From: Undaria pinnatifida
Taxonomy: Eukaryota > Sar > Phaeophyceae > Laminariales > Alariaceae
Assembly: GCA_012845835.1 (NCBI GenBank)
Contig: JABAKD010000012.1
Coordinates: forward strand, 124,001 to 188,000
Direction: 5' to 3'
DNA length: 64,000 nt
The notes under the pieces are model-generated. The model was not told the origin of the DNA. It was given only the letters and a program-made list of their open reading frames with translations, and ran no database searches. Made by a program: the position numbers and the translations under genes. This document shows positions 10,107 through 18,831 of this stretch, piece after piece (position 1 is the stretch's first letter; the number at the start of each line of letters is the position of its first letter).

Positions 10107-10771
10107 CTAATACTCCCTGGTCGTACATCTGGCGGTCTTCTGGATCTGTGACCGCTTGTTTGCCAGCTTGCTAAAGCCATCATTTTTGCTCATGCCCTCG
10201 CTCCTTTGACTCTCGAGGATCTTTGTCCACCAGCCTTTGCTCCGGATTTCCGTCTCTCAAACCATGCTTTCCATCGTGGATATCATTTCCTGCGCTGTCA
10301 GCTCCGGCGAGGTGTCCAGACCGTCTACAGCCTGCGCTTTGAACGCCATCGTGAGCTCACGACACCTCTTCACGATAAACCTGCCAGTCGGTCAGGCTGC
10401 ACCATCGCGTGTGGCTTGCCTCGGTGGGAGATTCGAAGTTGAATTTTCTCCACACGCAACCAGACAGTCCCGTTTCAGAGTGTTTCGACAATAACTGGGT
10501 TGGGTTGCGGTCACGTTGGGAGGCCGTCCGCTTTTACGACTTGGCGCAGTATCGCTGCCCTCTGAGTCCAGCTGCTATTGCCGGAGGAGCTCTGTATCTG
10601 CTGATCTGTCGCGAGGTGCGGATTGCCTCTGGGCGACTTGATGTACCCATTCCGCCATCGAAGTACTTTGCCAGCTATCCTGGCTGCTTGTTTCACACGA
10701 TACGTTTTGCCGGATTCCAAGCGATACACGGCCACACACGCTTGCGTCCACTTGTAGTCAAGGTTTCCCTG
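10107..10771 (-). pseudogene. Decayed unrecognised protein-coding sequence, copy 1
   Basis: On the minus strand, protein-like frames follow one another with stops and shifts between them. The first has WTQACVAVYRLESGKTYR and KVLRWRNGYIKSPRGNP, ending after KADGLPT. After a frame change come MAFKAQAVDGLDTSPELTAQ and, past an in-frame TGA, KGWWTKILESQRSEGMSKN, ending REY and a stop at 10107-10109. Composition looks like a real protein, and it may be a transposon-borne gene. Differences from copy 2 are mostly amino-acid-changing (for example Thr to Pro, Ile to Met, Leu to Phe), as expected for a pseudogene. I cannot assign a family. Confidence 0.4.
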
Positions 10772-10859
10772 ATACGTCCTGGCTCGTCATCGCCGAGCAT
10801 TGGAGGTGGCGTGGTCTCGAAGCGGAGCTGTTCGTGTCGGAGTTAGGTGGAGTTGAGTT

Positions 10860-11679
10860 GATGATGCGGATTCAAAATTGAATATTGTTCATGGGGATTT
10901 GTTGGCGTGTGCTCTAATGGGTTCGAGGTTGATTCTCAGCCAAATAAAAATAGCCTGACAAGTAGCTTTTCGATACCTGTGTCTATCTTCACCTTTTCGT
11001 GCATTGCTCTATCAGTAGCTATCGAGATAGTGCTATTTTAGTTCCATGAAGCGCCCTCTGGAGGCACGTGCAATCCGCCATTACTCGTGCTGTATTTGTT
11101 GGCACGACGTGAAAGTAGGCGCTTCTAATGAAAGCTCTCGACAATACCTCTTCGAGGTATACTCAATCAGATCATTCACTTAATGCTATAGGGCAGGAGA
11201 GCGATTAACCTGGGAGTTCAAAAAGCGCCTTACGGGTGGATTCACCATAATATCGTAGACAAACGACTGATCATCCACCAACGACCATCTCTTCGTCGCA
11301 CCAACGCGCGAGAACGATAGCCCAAAAATCGACAGCAGGGCTGTCAAGCACTGTAATATCCATAGCGCGGTAGAATACTACGGTGGCGTGGGCGGCATTG
11401 CTATTGGCTCAAACGATCTATCCCTGCCAGCACCAGGGGTGCTATCACGACCATTGAACCTCAACGTGCTGATTGACTGACAGCAGAGCTTCAGGACATT
11501 GCTGTCAACACGAAGCTCCAACCCTACCCGTCTTTGGAAATATTTTTGTGGGAGTGTTATCCTCATACAAACCGTTCTGTCCACGATCGTCTGGCCCACC
11601 AAGTGTCTGTGCTTGTTCGTCATCCTAGAGGGTACGAAACGACGCCCATGTTACCACCAGACACATTGCAGAGAACCAC
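10860..11679. other. No firm gene (copy 1)
   Basis: The only protein-like stretch is on the minus strand at about 11186-11370 (FSRVGATKRWSLVDDQS, FVYDIMVNPPVRR, ending RSPAL at a stop). It could be the C-terminal end of the decayed ankyrin gene to its right. Equivalents are about 33020-33845 and 55030-55841. In copy 3 a single added g joins it to the frame before it. Confidence 0.4.
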
Positions 11680-12270
11680 CTACTCCGGACTGCAGTCAAA
11701 CACCTCAAAGGTGATGAAAATCAGGACATACAACCGGACATGCTGTAGGTCCACGTCGTGCCGGGCGAGCCCTTTGAACAACTCGACCTCTTTGATCTGG
11801 GCTGGGACGTTCAGCGGCGACAGTGTGTTGCCTTGGGCGCAGAGGGTGGCGTCCCCGCCGGCCGTTACCAATGCAGGAGTCGCGGCAAAACTTGCTGTAC
11901 CGAGCCGCTAAGTGAATGGGCGATCAGCCATTGGCGTTAATGGTAACCTTGGCCACCCTGTGATGCGCAGCAGGGCGACTGGGATGCCGCTGTACACCGT
12001 GTCCAACACCTGTACCGCCAAATGGAGGGACGTCGATTGTTGATAACCTCGGACGTCGATGTTCGCCTCTGTAGGCAGGAGGAAGTCGACGATGCCTACG
12101 TGCGCCCGGTTGTGTTGTAGAACACGGCATATTGTACAATGCCGTCTCGTGGAGGAAGTTGACGACATTCACCTTCACTCCTTGCTCCAGGACGGAGTTC
12201 GGTACTTCCAGGTGCGGCAACGTCCATCGAGGATACGTCATCGATGCTGTCGCGAGTGCTGATGGTGTGG
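11680..12270 (-). pseudogene. Ankyrin-repeat protein pseudogene, copy 1
   Basis: Read on the minus strand, three ankyrin-like repeats occur in different frames. They are EVPNSVLEQGVKVNVVNFLHE then TALYN; HVGIVDFLLPTEANI then VRGYQQSTSLHLAV; and LVTAGGDATLCAQGNTLSPL then PAQIKEVELFKGLARHDVDL. The spacing of the LHLAV-type helix starts and the (A/V)N-V turn positions fit the ankyrin fold. The frame shifts between the first and second repeats in every copy. Copy 1 has a further 11-base loss at about 12211 that removes part of the first repeat. No ATG-to-stop frame remains. A full-length parent should exist elsewhere in the genome. Confidence 0.65.
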
Positions 12271-12340
12271 AAAGAAGTGAGCCTCCTCAAGGGCCGGGCA
12301 GAGCGGCCCATATGAAAACTACATCCTATGGGTCGCGACC

Positions 12341-12472
12341 TGGGCCGGCCCACACTATTTTCAACATTCTTGGCCCGGTCCGGCCCATCCCACTTTCAAA
12401 ATTCTTGACCCGGCGTGGCCCGGCCCATGACAAGTTTCAGATCGGCCCGGCCTGGCCCGGTCCGGCTCGCAG
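12341..12472. repeat. Degenerate GGCCCGG-rich minisatellite, copy 1
   Basis: About three loose repeats of some 45 bases share cttggcccgg or gacccggcg, ggcccat and tttcaaaatt-like spacers. Equivalents are 34511-34650 and 56505-56640. The ggcccggcc cores are palindromic in part. Confidence 0.6.
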
Positions 12473-12548
12473 CGTCATTTCTCGCGACATCCCATGCAAG
12501 CTCTAATGGTATACCTTAGAGCTCCACGGACACCCGCAAATCTCAAAA

Positions 12549-12941
12549 ACAGAGTTTTCTGAAAAATGGGAACGGAGCCTAAAATGAGAACGAACGTTTT
12601 TTTTAGAAAGCAAACTAATTATGTACAACTCAAAAAAAAAAAAAATGACAGTCCTGTGGGGCTGTACAGCAGCCTTCGAATGAGCTGTCGCTGAGGCTGG
12701 AAGTCCTCGGCATCGCCTCGGTAGCCAGCATCTAGAGAAATCACCATAGAGCCAGCGTATATCGCTTTTTGCGCCCACCCGAAGGCATGAGATGGAGCAT
12801 GACCGTTTTGACGAGCTCCTCTCACAGGGCTGGCCAAGGGGTTTCGCAGGATCATTTCGGTTCTCTGGTACACCACATGGTTCTGGAGATAACGCTTGGT
12901 TCTCATTTTAGGCTCCGTTCCCATTTTTCTGAAAACTCTGT
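12549..12941. mobile_element. 393-bp MITE with 43-bp terminal inverted repeats, only in copy 1
   Basis: The ends 12549-12591 and 12899-12941 are inverted copies with one mismatch in 43 bases (acagagttttct at the left end against acagagttttca inward from the right). Copies 2 and 3 have the uninterrupted site, ctcaaaattgg. In copy 1 the element is flanked by A-runs of 4-5 bases, so a short target duplication is likely, but its length cannot be fixed in the homopolymer. The interior holds a poly-A stretch (12632-12645) and a minus-strand frame without an ATG-to-stop gene I can identify, so it is non-autonomous. Confidence 0.9.
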
Positions 12942-13481
12942 AAAAATTGGATGTGGCGTGAACCGGCGATATATCACGGTATCTTTGGCTCACGTTCATG
13001 TATGAGCGGGCTTGGCTTTAGCCTGAAAACCTTCAACAAAAAATACCATTGTTCGAGTTTCTTATAGATCACTGTAAGATTGTGTTGACTACTGAGAATG
13101 CGCCAACCTGCTATCGATGTAGTATGCACCCCTACGAAGTCACCGCGGGCAACCCCGCGAGATGCTGCGAGTACCGGTACGAGTGTCCGCCAGTGTTTCA
13201 GCGATTGTTTGAGCTATCGTCTGTGAGCGCTCGCGCTGTATCCAGCGAGCATCTCCGAGAGAACACAGGCGAGGCGCACGCGATCACCCGCGAGCTCCTT
13301 CGAAAACACTCGCGAGCGTCGCCAAGTGGTTTTACGTGCTCTTTGGAGTGGTTTTCCGAGTACTTGCGGGGTTCCGCGCGCAAGCGTGTTCTTGAGTGCC
13401 CGTGATCTAACGACAACAGGAACTCCCGCGGGCACCCGTGTGGAGTCGCATGGGAGATGGCGTGGGAATTCTCACAGTACT

Positions 13482-13780
13482 TTATACGGGAAGGCCCCCT
13501 ACTAGGAACATCCACGATGTACCGCGAGAACAATATTTGGAACCCACGGGTTCCCATGGGCACCCATGGCGAACTGCGGTTCTGCCATTTAATACTCGTT
13601 GTTGTGGGTATCTTTCCTTTTTCTGATAGCTCCATTTCTTGCAGCAGCAGTATACAGCTACCAGGCCAACGGAGACGATGCCGATGACGTAAGGCATGAC
13701 TGAAGACAGGCAAACGAATCCGCCTACCACATACGCTACCAGCTCAGCAGTGGCCTTGTTGGTCGTACGAGCGAATAGCA
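13482..13780 (-). CDS. Possible membrane-protein exon, copy 1
   Basis: The minus strand is open across a hydrophobic stretch that reads ATAELVAYVVGGFVCLSS then VMPYVIGIVSVGLVAVYCCC then KKWSYQKK. This would make one or two membrane helices followed by a basic stop-transfer segment. No ATG opens the frame, so it would have to be an internal exon. A diverged copy of about 80 bases of this sequence (cttgcag to gtaagg on the plus strand) occurs at about 19985-20045. On the plus strand the same bases look like a small exon between an acceptor cttgcag and a donor gtaagg, so the coding strand is undecided. Confidence 0.25.
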
Positions 13781-14437
13781 GTATGGTAATTCATATATAT
13801 ATATATGAATGGCGTTTGATGGCGCCCGCCCAATGAAGCACGCCCAAGACCTTGACTTCAGCCGCCAGTGGCATTTATACACGCGGTGGTATGCATGCCC
13901 AAAGTTAAACGGCTCCTGAGATTGAAAATATTTGCGTTATGCGGAGAGCTGTCCCATATTCAGCTAGGAGCTCGGGTAGAGGGATCTGGGAACTAAACGA
14001 GGGATCTGGGAATGGCGGCTGGGATTGAAACTGTTCGCGGAGAGCCAGCCCACGTTCAGCTAGGAGCTCGGATAGAGGGGTGTGGGACCAGAGCTCACCC
14101 CGAGGCTCTAGTCCCGCATGTCGACGTCAGACGAAAATACATTGCAGCTGAACGAGGGATCTGGTAATTGCGGAATTGAAAGAACGCCCAAACACCTCCT
14201 GGGCATCAAAATGGCGTGTATACGGAGCTAATTTGCAGTACTGCGTAAGGAGCTCGACAATTTTTTCAAAACATGAAATGGGCAGGGGCATGTGTGTGGG
14301 AAGGGTGGTCAATGCATACCAGGAGTAGTATAGCGGTAGTGGTAGCAGCAGTACCGTAATACATGTATCAAGAGCGCGACGCCAAACTAAGCACTATGAT
14401 CCCGCTCGCTCAATGAAGCGAGTCGAAAACATTCTGG
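13760..14437. other. No gene seen; short dispersed motifs (copy 1)
   Basis: Contains a palindromic AT tract (attcatatatatatatatgaat, about 13790-13808) and repeated phrases such as gagggatctgggaac and cagctaggagctcgg that recur within the stretch and again near 19820-19850. This suggests an old local duplication. Equivalents are about 35745-36421 and 57735-58386. Confidence 0.5.
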
Positions 14438-14770
14438 GTGGTCGACGGTGGGCATTGTAAGGAGGTGAAATATGATGAGTGGCCGACGGTGGGCATTGTA
14501 AGGAGGTGAAATACGTAAGTGGACGTCAGACGAAAAAATGTGATGTCGCTCGCTCAACGAAGCTGGCCGATGACATTGTAAATGGCCGACGATGGGCATT
14601 CATTGTCAAGAGGTGGAAAACGGTAAGTGGCCGACGGTGGGCGTTGTATGGAGATGCCGCGTATGGCAACAAATGTTCATATATGAAACACAAAACACTA
14701 CCCGGAACTCGCGCAAATAATAGTTGAGCAAACCGAAGATCTTAGTAGTGGCCGTCGGTGGTGCATCCAC
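14438..14770. repeat. Minisatellite based on gtggccgacggtgggc, copy 1
   Basis: Five diverged repeats start near 14440, 14481, 14582, 14630 and 14746. They share gtggccgacggtgggc and, in the better ones, attgtaaggaggtgaaa. Spacing is irregular (about 40, 100, 48 and 115 bases). Confidence 0.75.
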
Positions 14771-15045
14771 GTCCTCCTCCTCCCGCCTACTGGTATACCA
14801 GGTATGTCTTTCTTCTTTCGGGTAGATCCAGACCTAGGTCCCCTGCACGAAATGACCGTTTTCAGTGTTTTTGCGTAGTTCTCGAGTGATTGGGTGGGGA
14901 CACAGAGTGTCCCATGTAGGCCGGCCTATTGAGCAGGTCCTCGGCGAGTATTCACTTTGTTAGCCGTCTCGTAGTTAGTAGAGAAACAGCTTTAATATTT
15001 CCACAGAGCCCCGGATAGCAATTGAGAACAGCGGTGCATGGCTCG

Positions 15046-16320
15046 TTACATTTCCTGACTACGCCGAGTAGATGACGCCAATTTTTTATCATACGAAAAC
15101 GGCCAGTCATCTATCAAATCAGACAAATCCAGGCCTTTCAAGGCCATAGTCCATTGAGGCCGTGTAAATACGTTTTCATTACCATATATTCCGTCAACCC
15201 CCCCGTATATCTCTAAGTTTTCCTCCCCATTCACCTTTTTCGTAACGCTAACCTCTCCTTTTCTTAAATTATTCGTTTCACTTCTGTCTTGTACCCGCCA
15301 ACTTCTCAGAAGACAGTACCTTTACTTGGTCTCCTTCTAACTCCTTCCATATTGTTGTCTTCGACTACGTTACCCCATCTTGTTGCAGCTCGCCCTTTGG
15401 ACATTTTCTCCCATACAGCCCTACTATCAGCTATGGTTGGCAACCTCGTTTCTGGCACATTCCTTACCCTACACCTGGCATTGCCAGTTCAACTTTATCA
15501 CGTCTTTATTTTGTTGTAAGTGGGTAGAATCCTAGTCCTGCTCATAATACTGCGTTACTAGCATCCTAGTACCATGGTATATTTTTAGCTGCTGGTATGT
15601 GCACTGATTCCAGTAATTTTACGGACATCGCGTTTCCTTTCCATACTTCTCCTGCATGCTCTAGGTTTGGTACAATCACATTCATCATAACACATATTTT
15701 AGTCATAGGGTCAAGGTGCGATTCTGTTAGGATCGTATCCATCTTCCCTTCTTGTGATTTACCATTTCCTATTACTTGCGCCATGTGTGCATCCCAAAAG
15801 CAGTCCTTTGAGATCTCGACGCCAAGGTGCATATATATTCTGGTCTACGATCGGAATTTCACCTTCTCCCCTCTTCCATTTGATTGGAGTGTCGGATTCA
15901 TCTTATCTTCGTTACATACAACTACTGCGCACTAATTTACGTTCGCGATGGCACTCTCCATTTCCTACTATGCTCTAGTGCCTTCTCTGTATGTTCCTGC
16001 AATCCTTGAAGTGTTTCTGAGATACCCGCGAAATCATCCGCATATATCAACCCCGACACCGTATCTTCCGCCATTGTGACTCCTTGAGTCGAAGCCGCAA
16101 ATTACTTTGCGGCTTCGACTGCTACTATCATGTCATGAATAGATACCTTGGATAGATTGGGTGATAGTGTACAATCCCGGTCCAACTCCGTGTAAAACAT
16201 AAACACATTTATTTGGACGTTTCCCCGTCCAGCATAACGACACTTCTCGCACATTCCGTTGTATTTTTGATAAGTCTCCACATCTCTCCTCCCAATTTCC
16301 CAGATTCATGTGAAGGGCGC
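15046..16320 (-). pseudogene. LINE (non-LTR retrotransposon) reverse-transcriptase remnant, copy 1
   Basis: Read on the minus strand, blocks typical of a LINE reverse transcriptase follow in order but in shifting frames. They are DMIVAVEAAK; then VSGLIYADDFAGISETLQGL with the catalytic YADD at 16033-16044; EHTEKALEHSRKWRV; HLGVEISKDCFWDAHMAQVI; and a long tail including EVWKGNAMSVK and NGEENLEIYGG. Several stops and frameshifts separate them, and the 5' part of the ORF, the endonuclease and a defined 3' end are missing. It is a dead 5'-truncated copy. A fold-back insertion (16087-16120) splits the AAK-QGV region. Confidence 0.8.
16087..16120. repeat. 15-bp perfect inverted repeat with 4-nt loop
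   Basis: agtcgaagccgcaaa (16087-16101), loop ttac, then its exact complement (16106-16120). It lies inside the LINE remnant. Copies 2 and 3 have it at 38061-38094 and 60038-60071 with loop tcac. On the plus strand it has no T-run after it, so I do not read it as a terminator. Confidence 0.95.
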
Positions 16321-17093
16321 AGGAATATGAGGCCGTCGATTTGGTACAACTAGCGATTTGTTAATGCCAACAGTTACTTGTTGTGCAGAAACGATTAGCC
16401 TGTGCTGCGCTGTGTGCTTGTTGGCGATGCCACGTTCTCATCGGCAGTACCGGGTGTAATCTGCGAAAAAAAGAAACACGGCCGAGAATCGACAATCAGA
16501 TGAAGAAAGCAAAAATAATCATAGACTAGACTATACACATACAACCCGGCATCTTGTACCTGATACTTTCCGCATGGTACCTAGTACTGAATGCTCGAAA
16601 GAAAGCACAGCCCAGCAGGTCACAGCACCGCACCCCAGGACAAAGGCGAGGCACCGCACGGCACCGCCCGGCGCTGCGATTCGCTGCTGAGCTTTGTCTG
16701 GGCAAATGCGTGCGGGGAGTTTATTTTTTGAGTCGCAGCGCAAAATGTCCTGTAGGAAGTACCAACAAACCTGGTGGCGTGTAAATATCAGTACCGGCAC
16801 CTGGTATATGATAATACCTCGAGTGGTGCCTGGCATGTGTATGAAACGAGTATCTAGCGAAAATCACACAGCGCGGCACAGCACGTCAGAGCACCGCACA
16901 GTACCGGACCGCAGCACGTCCAACTTACACAAAAAAGGACGGGGCAAAATATCTCTAAAATCATCTAAATCGTATTGGCAGAAACTACATATATTTTGAA
17001 GGAAGCAGCCGAAAAATGTCAAGAAGCAACTAACTGGAAAAATCAGCAACACAGACATGTAGGATTATCCACTATGATATACAGACTACAGAG
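16321..17093. other. No gene seen; scattered GCACCGCAC motifs (copy 1)
   Basis: Two clusters of gcaccgcac or ggcaccgc-like motifs occur at about 16625-16675 and 16870-16915. The stretch from 16915 to 17060 resembles 18990-19110 (caacttac-acacaa-aagga, tcgt-ttg-gcagaaac, gaaggaa-cagc). It is probably the body of another SINE-like copy. Equivalents are about 38295-39070 and 60320-61060. Confidence 0.5.
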
Positions 17094-17174
17094 CCACTGT
17101 GACTTTGTGATCCAGTGAATAGACTGTCCGATTCTTAGCCTGGTGTGCGTGCGTTCGAATCCCGGTATCATCGG
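17094..17174 (+). repeat. tRNA-derived SINE head 1, copy 1 (degenerate)
   Basis: Contains a decayed A-box (tgatccagtga) and a B-box-like gcgttcgaatcc ending in ggtatcatcgg. The last 11 bases are shared with the two other heads in this cluster. Cloverleaf pairing of the acceptor stem fails, so this is not a functional tRNA. Confidence 0.6.
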
Positions 17175-17189
17175 CGGGAAAAAATGCTA

Positions 17190-17730
17190 TACAGTAGTTT
17201 GACTACGATATAAGAGACGGTTCGGCGAGCCGAAATATATATCTTATATCCGGTTTTCTCTTAGTTCGGTTTAAGAGATTGCAATGTTCCCCTACATCGA
17301 ACGCACGATATAAGATAATTTTATCTTATACCGTAGCCAAATTCATACCCACCGAAAACGAAAATAATATCTGCGTGCTCACGCTTGCTACGCTCTATGT
17401 ATACCTATGCCCCTTCCCCCCCCCGCGAAGAGCAGTCTTCCAAACGTGTTTGACATGAATGGACACGAGTGCCTGATGCGTATATGTACCCGTCCTCGAA
17501 AAAACAAAAAAGTGGAAGGCTGCCCGCTGCACAGTGCACGGCGTTTGGAGGCGTGTGCATGTGTTGTGTGCGCGGCACTACTTTCCCGAAAGCTTGATGC
17601 AACAAGAGAAACTGTCGGAGAATGAGACGAAAATTCTCCCATATCGGATTTTTCGTGACAATCCGATAGAGTTGTCTTGTATCCGAAATTTCTCTAATAT
17701 CGACTATCTTATATCGTAGCCACTACTGTA
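17190..17730. mobile_element. 541-bp TA-flanked inverted-repeat element, copy 1
   Basis: It begins ta-cagtagtttgactacga and ends tcgtagccactactg-ta. The ends are inverted copies over about 25 bases with a 2-base gap and a few mismatches, continuing into gatataaga on both sides. The outer TA on each side and the CAGT/ACTG termini match the Tc1/mariner-pogo pattern. A further internal inverted copy (agataattttatct then taccgtagcc, about 17310-17340) suggests rearrangement. No transposase is encoded. Confidence 0.7.
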
Positions 17731-17765
17731 TAGGATTATCCACTAGACCACAGAGTTACTGCGAC

Positions 17766-17837
17766 TTTGTGGTCTAGTCGATAGATTCTCGGCTTCTGAG
17801 CCTGATGTGCCGGGGTTCGAATCCCGGTATCATCGGA
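17766..17837 (+). repeat. tRNA-derived SINE head 2, copy 1
   Basis: A good A-box (tggtctagtcg) and a perfect B-box (ggttcgaatcc) are spaced as in a tRNA. The anticodon-arm region (ggcttctgagcc) and D-arm resemble tRNA-Gln-type or a related tRNA. The 5' strand gactttg does not pair with the 3' end tatcatc, so it is a SINE head rather than a working tRNA gene. It is followed by a G-rich tail and cactcataacaaaaggaaacgg, which recurs after head 3. Confidence 0.65.
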
Positions 17838-17887
17838 GGGGGGGGGCGGGGGCGGGTGACACTCATAACAAAAGGAAACGGTGGGAA

Positions 17888-18831
17888 TTCGAAGCAGCTG
17901 AACAATCGACTATGTGGTCTAGTGGATAGACTGTCCGCCTCTCTCTGAGGGTGTGTCTCAACTTGTTCGTCGAAGGCCTTGTTGGAACGGTTGGAATGCA
18001 ACGAGGCTGTTCGCGTTCGTTCATTTCAGCCCGTGTGTGCCCAATCGATGTGAAACTAGTGAATTCTGGGCAAGCGACCCGAACAAATAATAGTGCAACG
18101 GACTTTTGCGGCGGGGCCGCGTGCAGCTCGACTCTACGCCAGAGGTACCGTCAGGTGGGCAGCGATTGCTCCTGGCACAGAGAACAGCCTCACACCCATA
18201 TAGATCTGAAGGCAAGCATCACAGACGACGGTGCTAACCATCCAAGTGGCACGATCGGGACCCATCTAGAAGTTGTGATATTGCCCTCGTGTCTCGAACG
18301 AACATCGGTGCCACACTTTTCCCAGAATATATATATCGCCAGAGCCTCGTTCGCAGCCCTGTGTTTTGCTCGTCTTCGTGAGCCTCCTGGTCAGGCGATT
18401 GCGGTATCGCTTGGCTCCTGCCGCGGGCGAGCCCTACGGCGTCGACATACGCCCCACCCCGTGAGTCCTAAACCATCTAAAATGTGCACCCATACCCGCG
18501 TGGGCCTCAATCCTATGAAGAACCGATTCCAGCACTAATCAGTAATTAGACTAGACTAGTTAGCTGCTGTAAATCTCGTTCCAAGTCGTAGGCCGTTCTG
18601 TTTTGCTGAACAACATTAACTCTACTTTGTTACCTGGTACATATTACTTCTTCTTCCACACTATGACGGTCAAAGGGGTGGGAAAGCTAGGAATCTGTTC
18701 GAATTGATAACCAATCAACAGCAAGCAAAAATACCTGTCGTTCCAGGTTCCAAGCGTTCCAATGCCTTTTGCGGGGAGCTAAGACACCCCCTGAGCCTGA
18801 TATGCGCGGGTTCGAATCCCGATATCATCGG
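17888..18831 (+). repeat. tRNA-derived SINE head 3, split by an inserted element
   Basis: The 5' half (gactatgtggtctagtggat with a good A-box) lies at 17888-17949. The 3' half (ctgagcctgatatgcg, B-box gggttcgaatccc, atatcatcgg) lies at 18791-18831. Joined across the gap they give one head aligning with head 2 along its whole length, except for about four extra bases near the junction. The G-rich tail and the cactcataaaagaaggaga segment follow as after head 2. Confidence 0.7.
17950..18790. mobile_element. 841-bp element inserted in a tRNA-derived head, copy 1
   Basis: It is flanked by ctgag on both sides (17945-17949 and 18791-18795). It starts ggtgtgtctc and ends aagacacccc, so the ends are imperfectly inverted. 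The plus strand is open for 195 codons from 17951, but the first ATG is at 17996. The predicted protein (with NSATDFCGGAACSSTLRQRY) has no family I recognise and its frame is shortened to 143 codons in copies 2 and 3 by one added t. I treat it as a non-autonomous or decayed insertion. Confidence 0.6.

Noticed and set aside
14438..14770. CRISPR array
   Set aside because: Repeat spacing is irregular, the intervals are not unique spacers of constant length, and the context is eukaryotic.
17766..17837. Functional tRNA gene
   Set aside because: A- and B-boxes are good, but the acceptor stem does not pair and one T-stem pair fails; related heads with a shared tail lie next to it, so a SINE head fits better.
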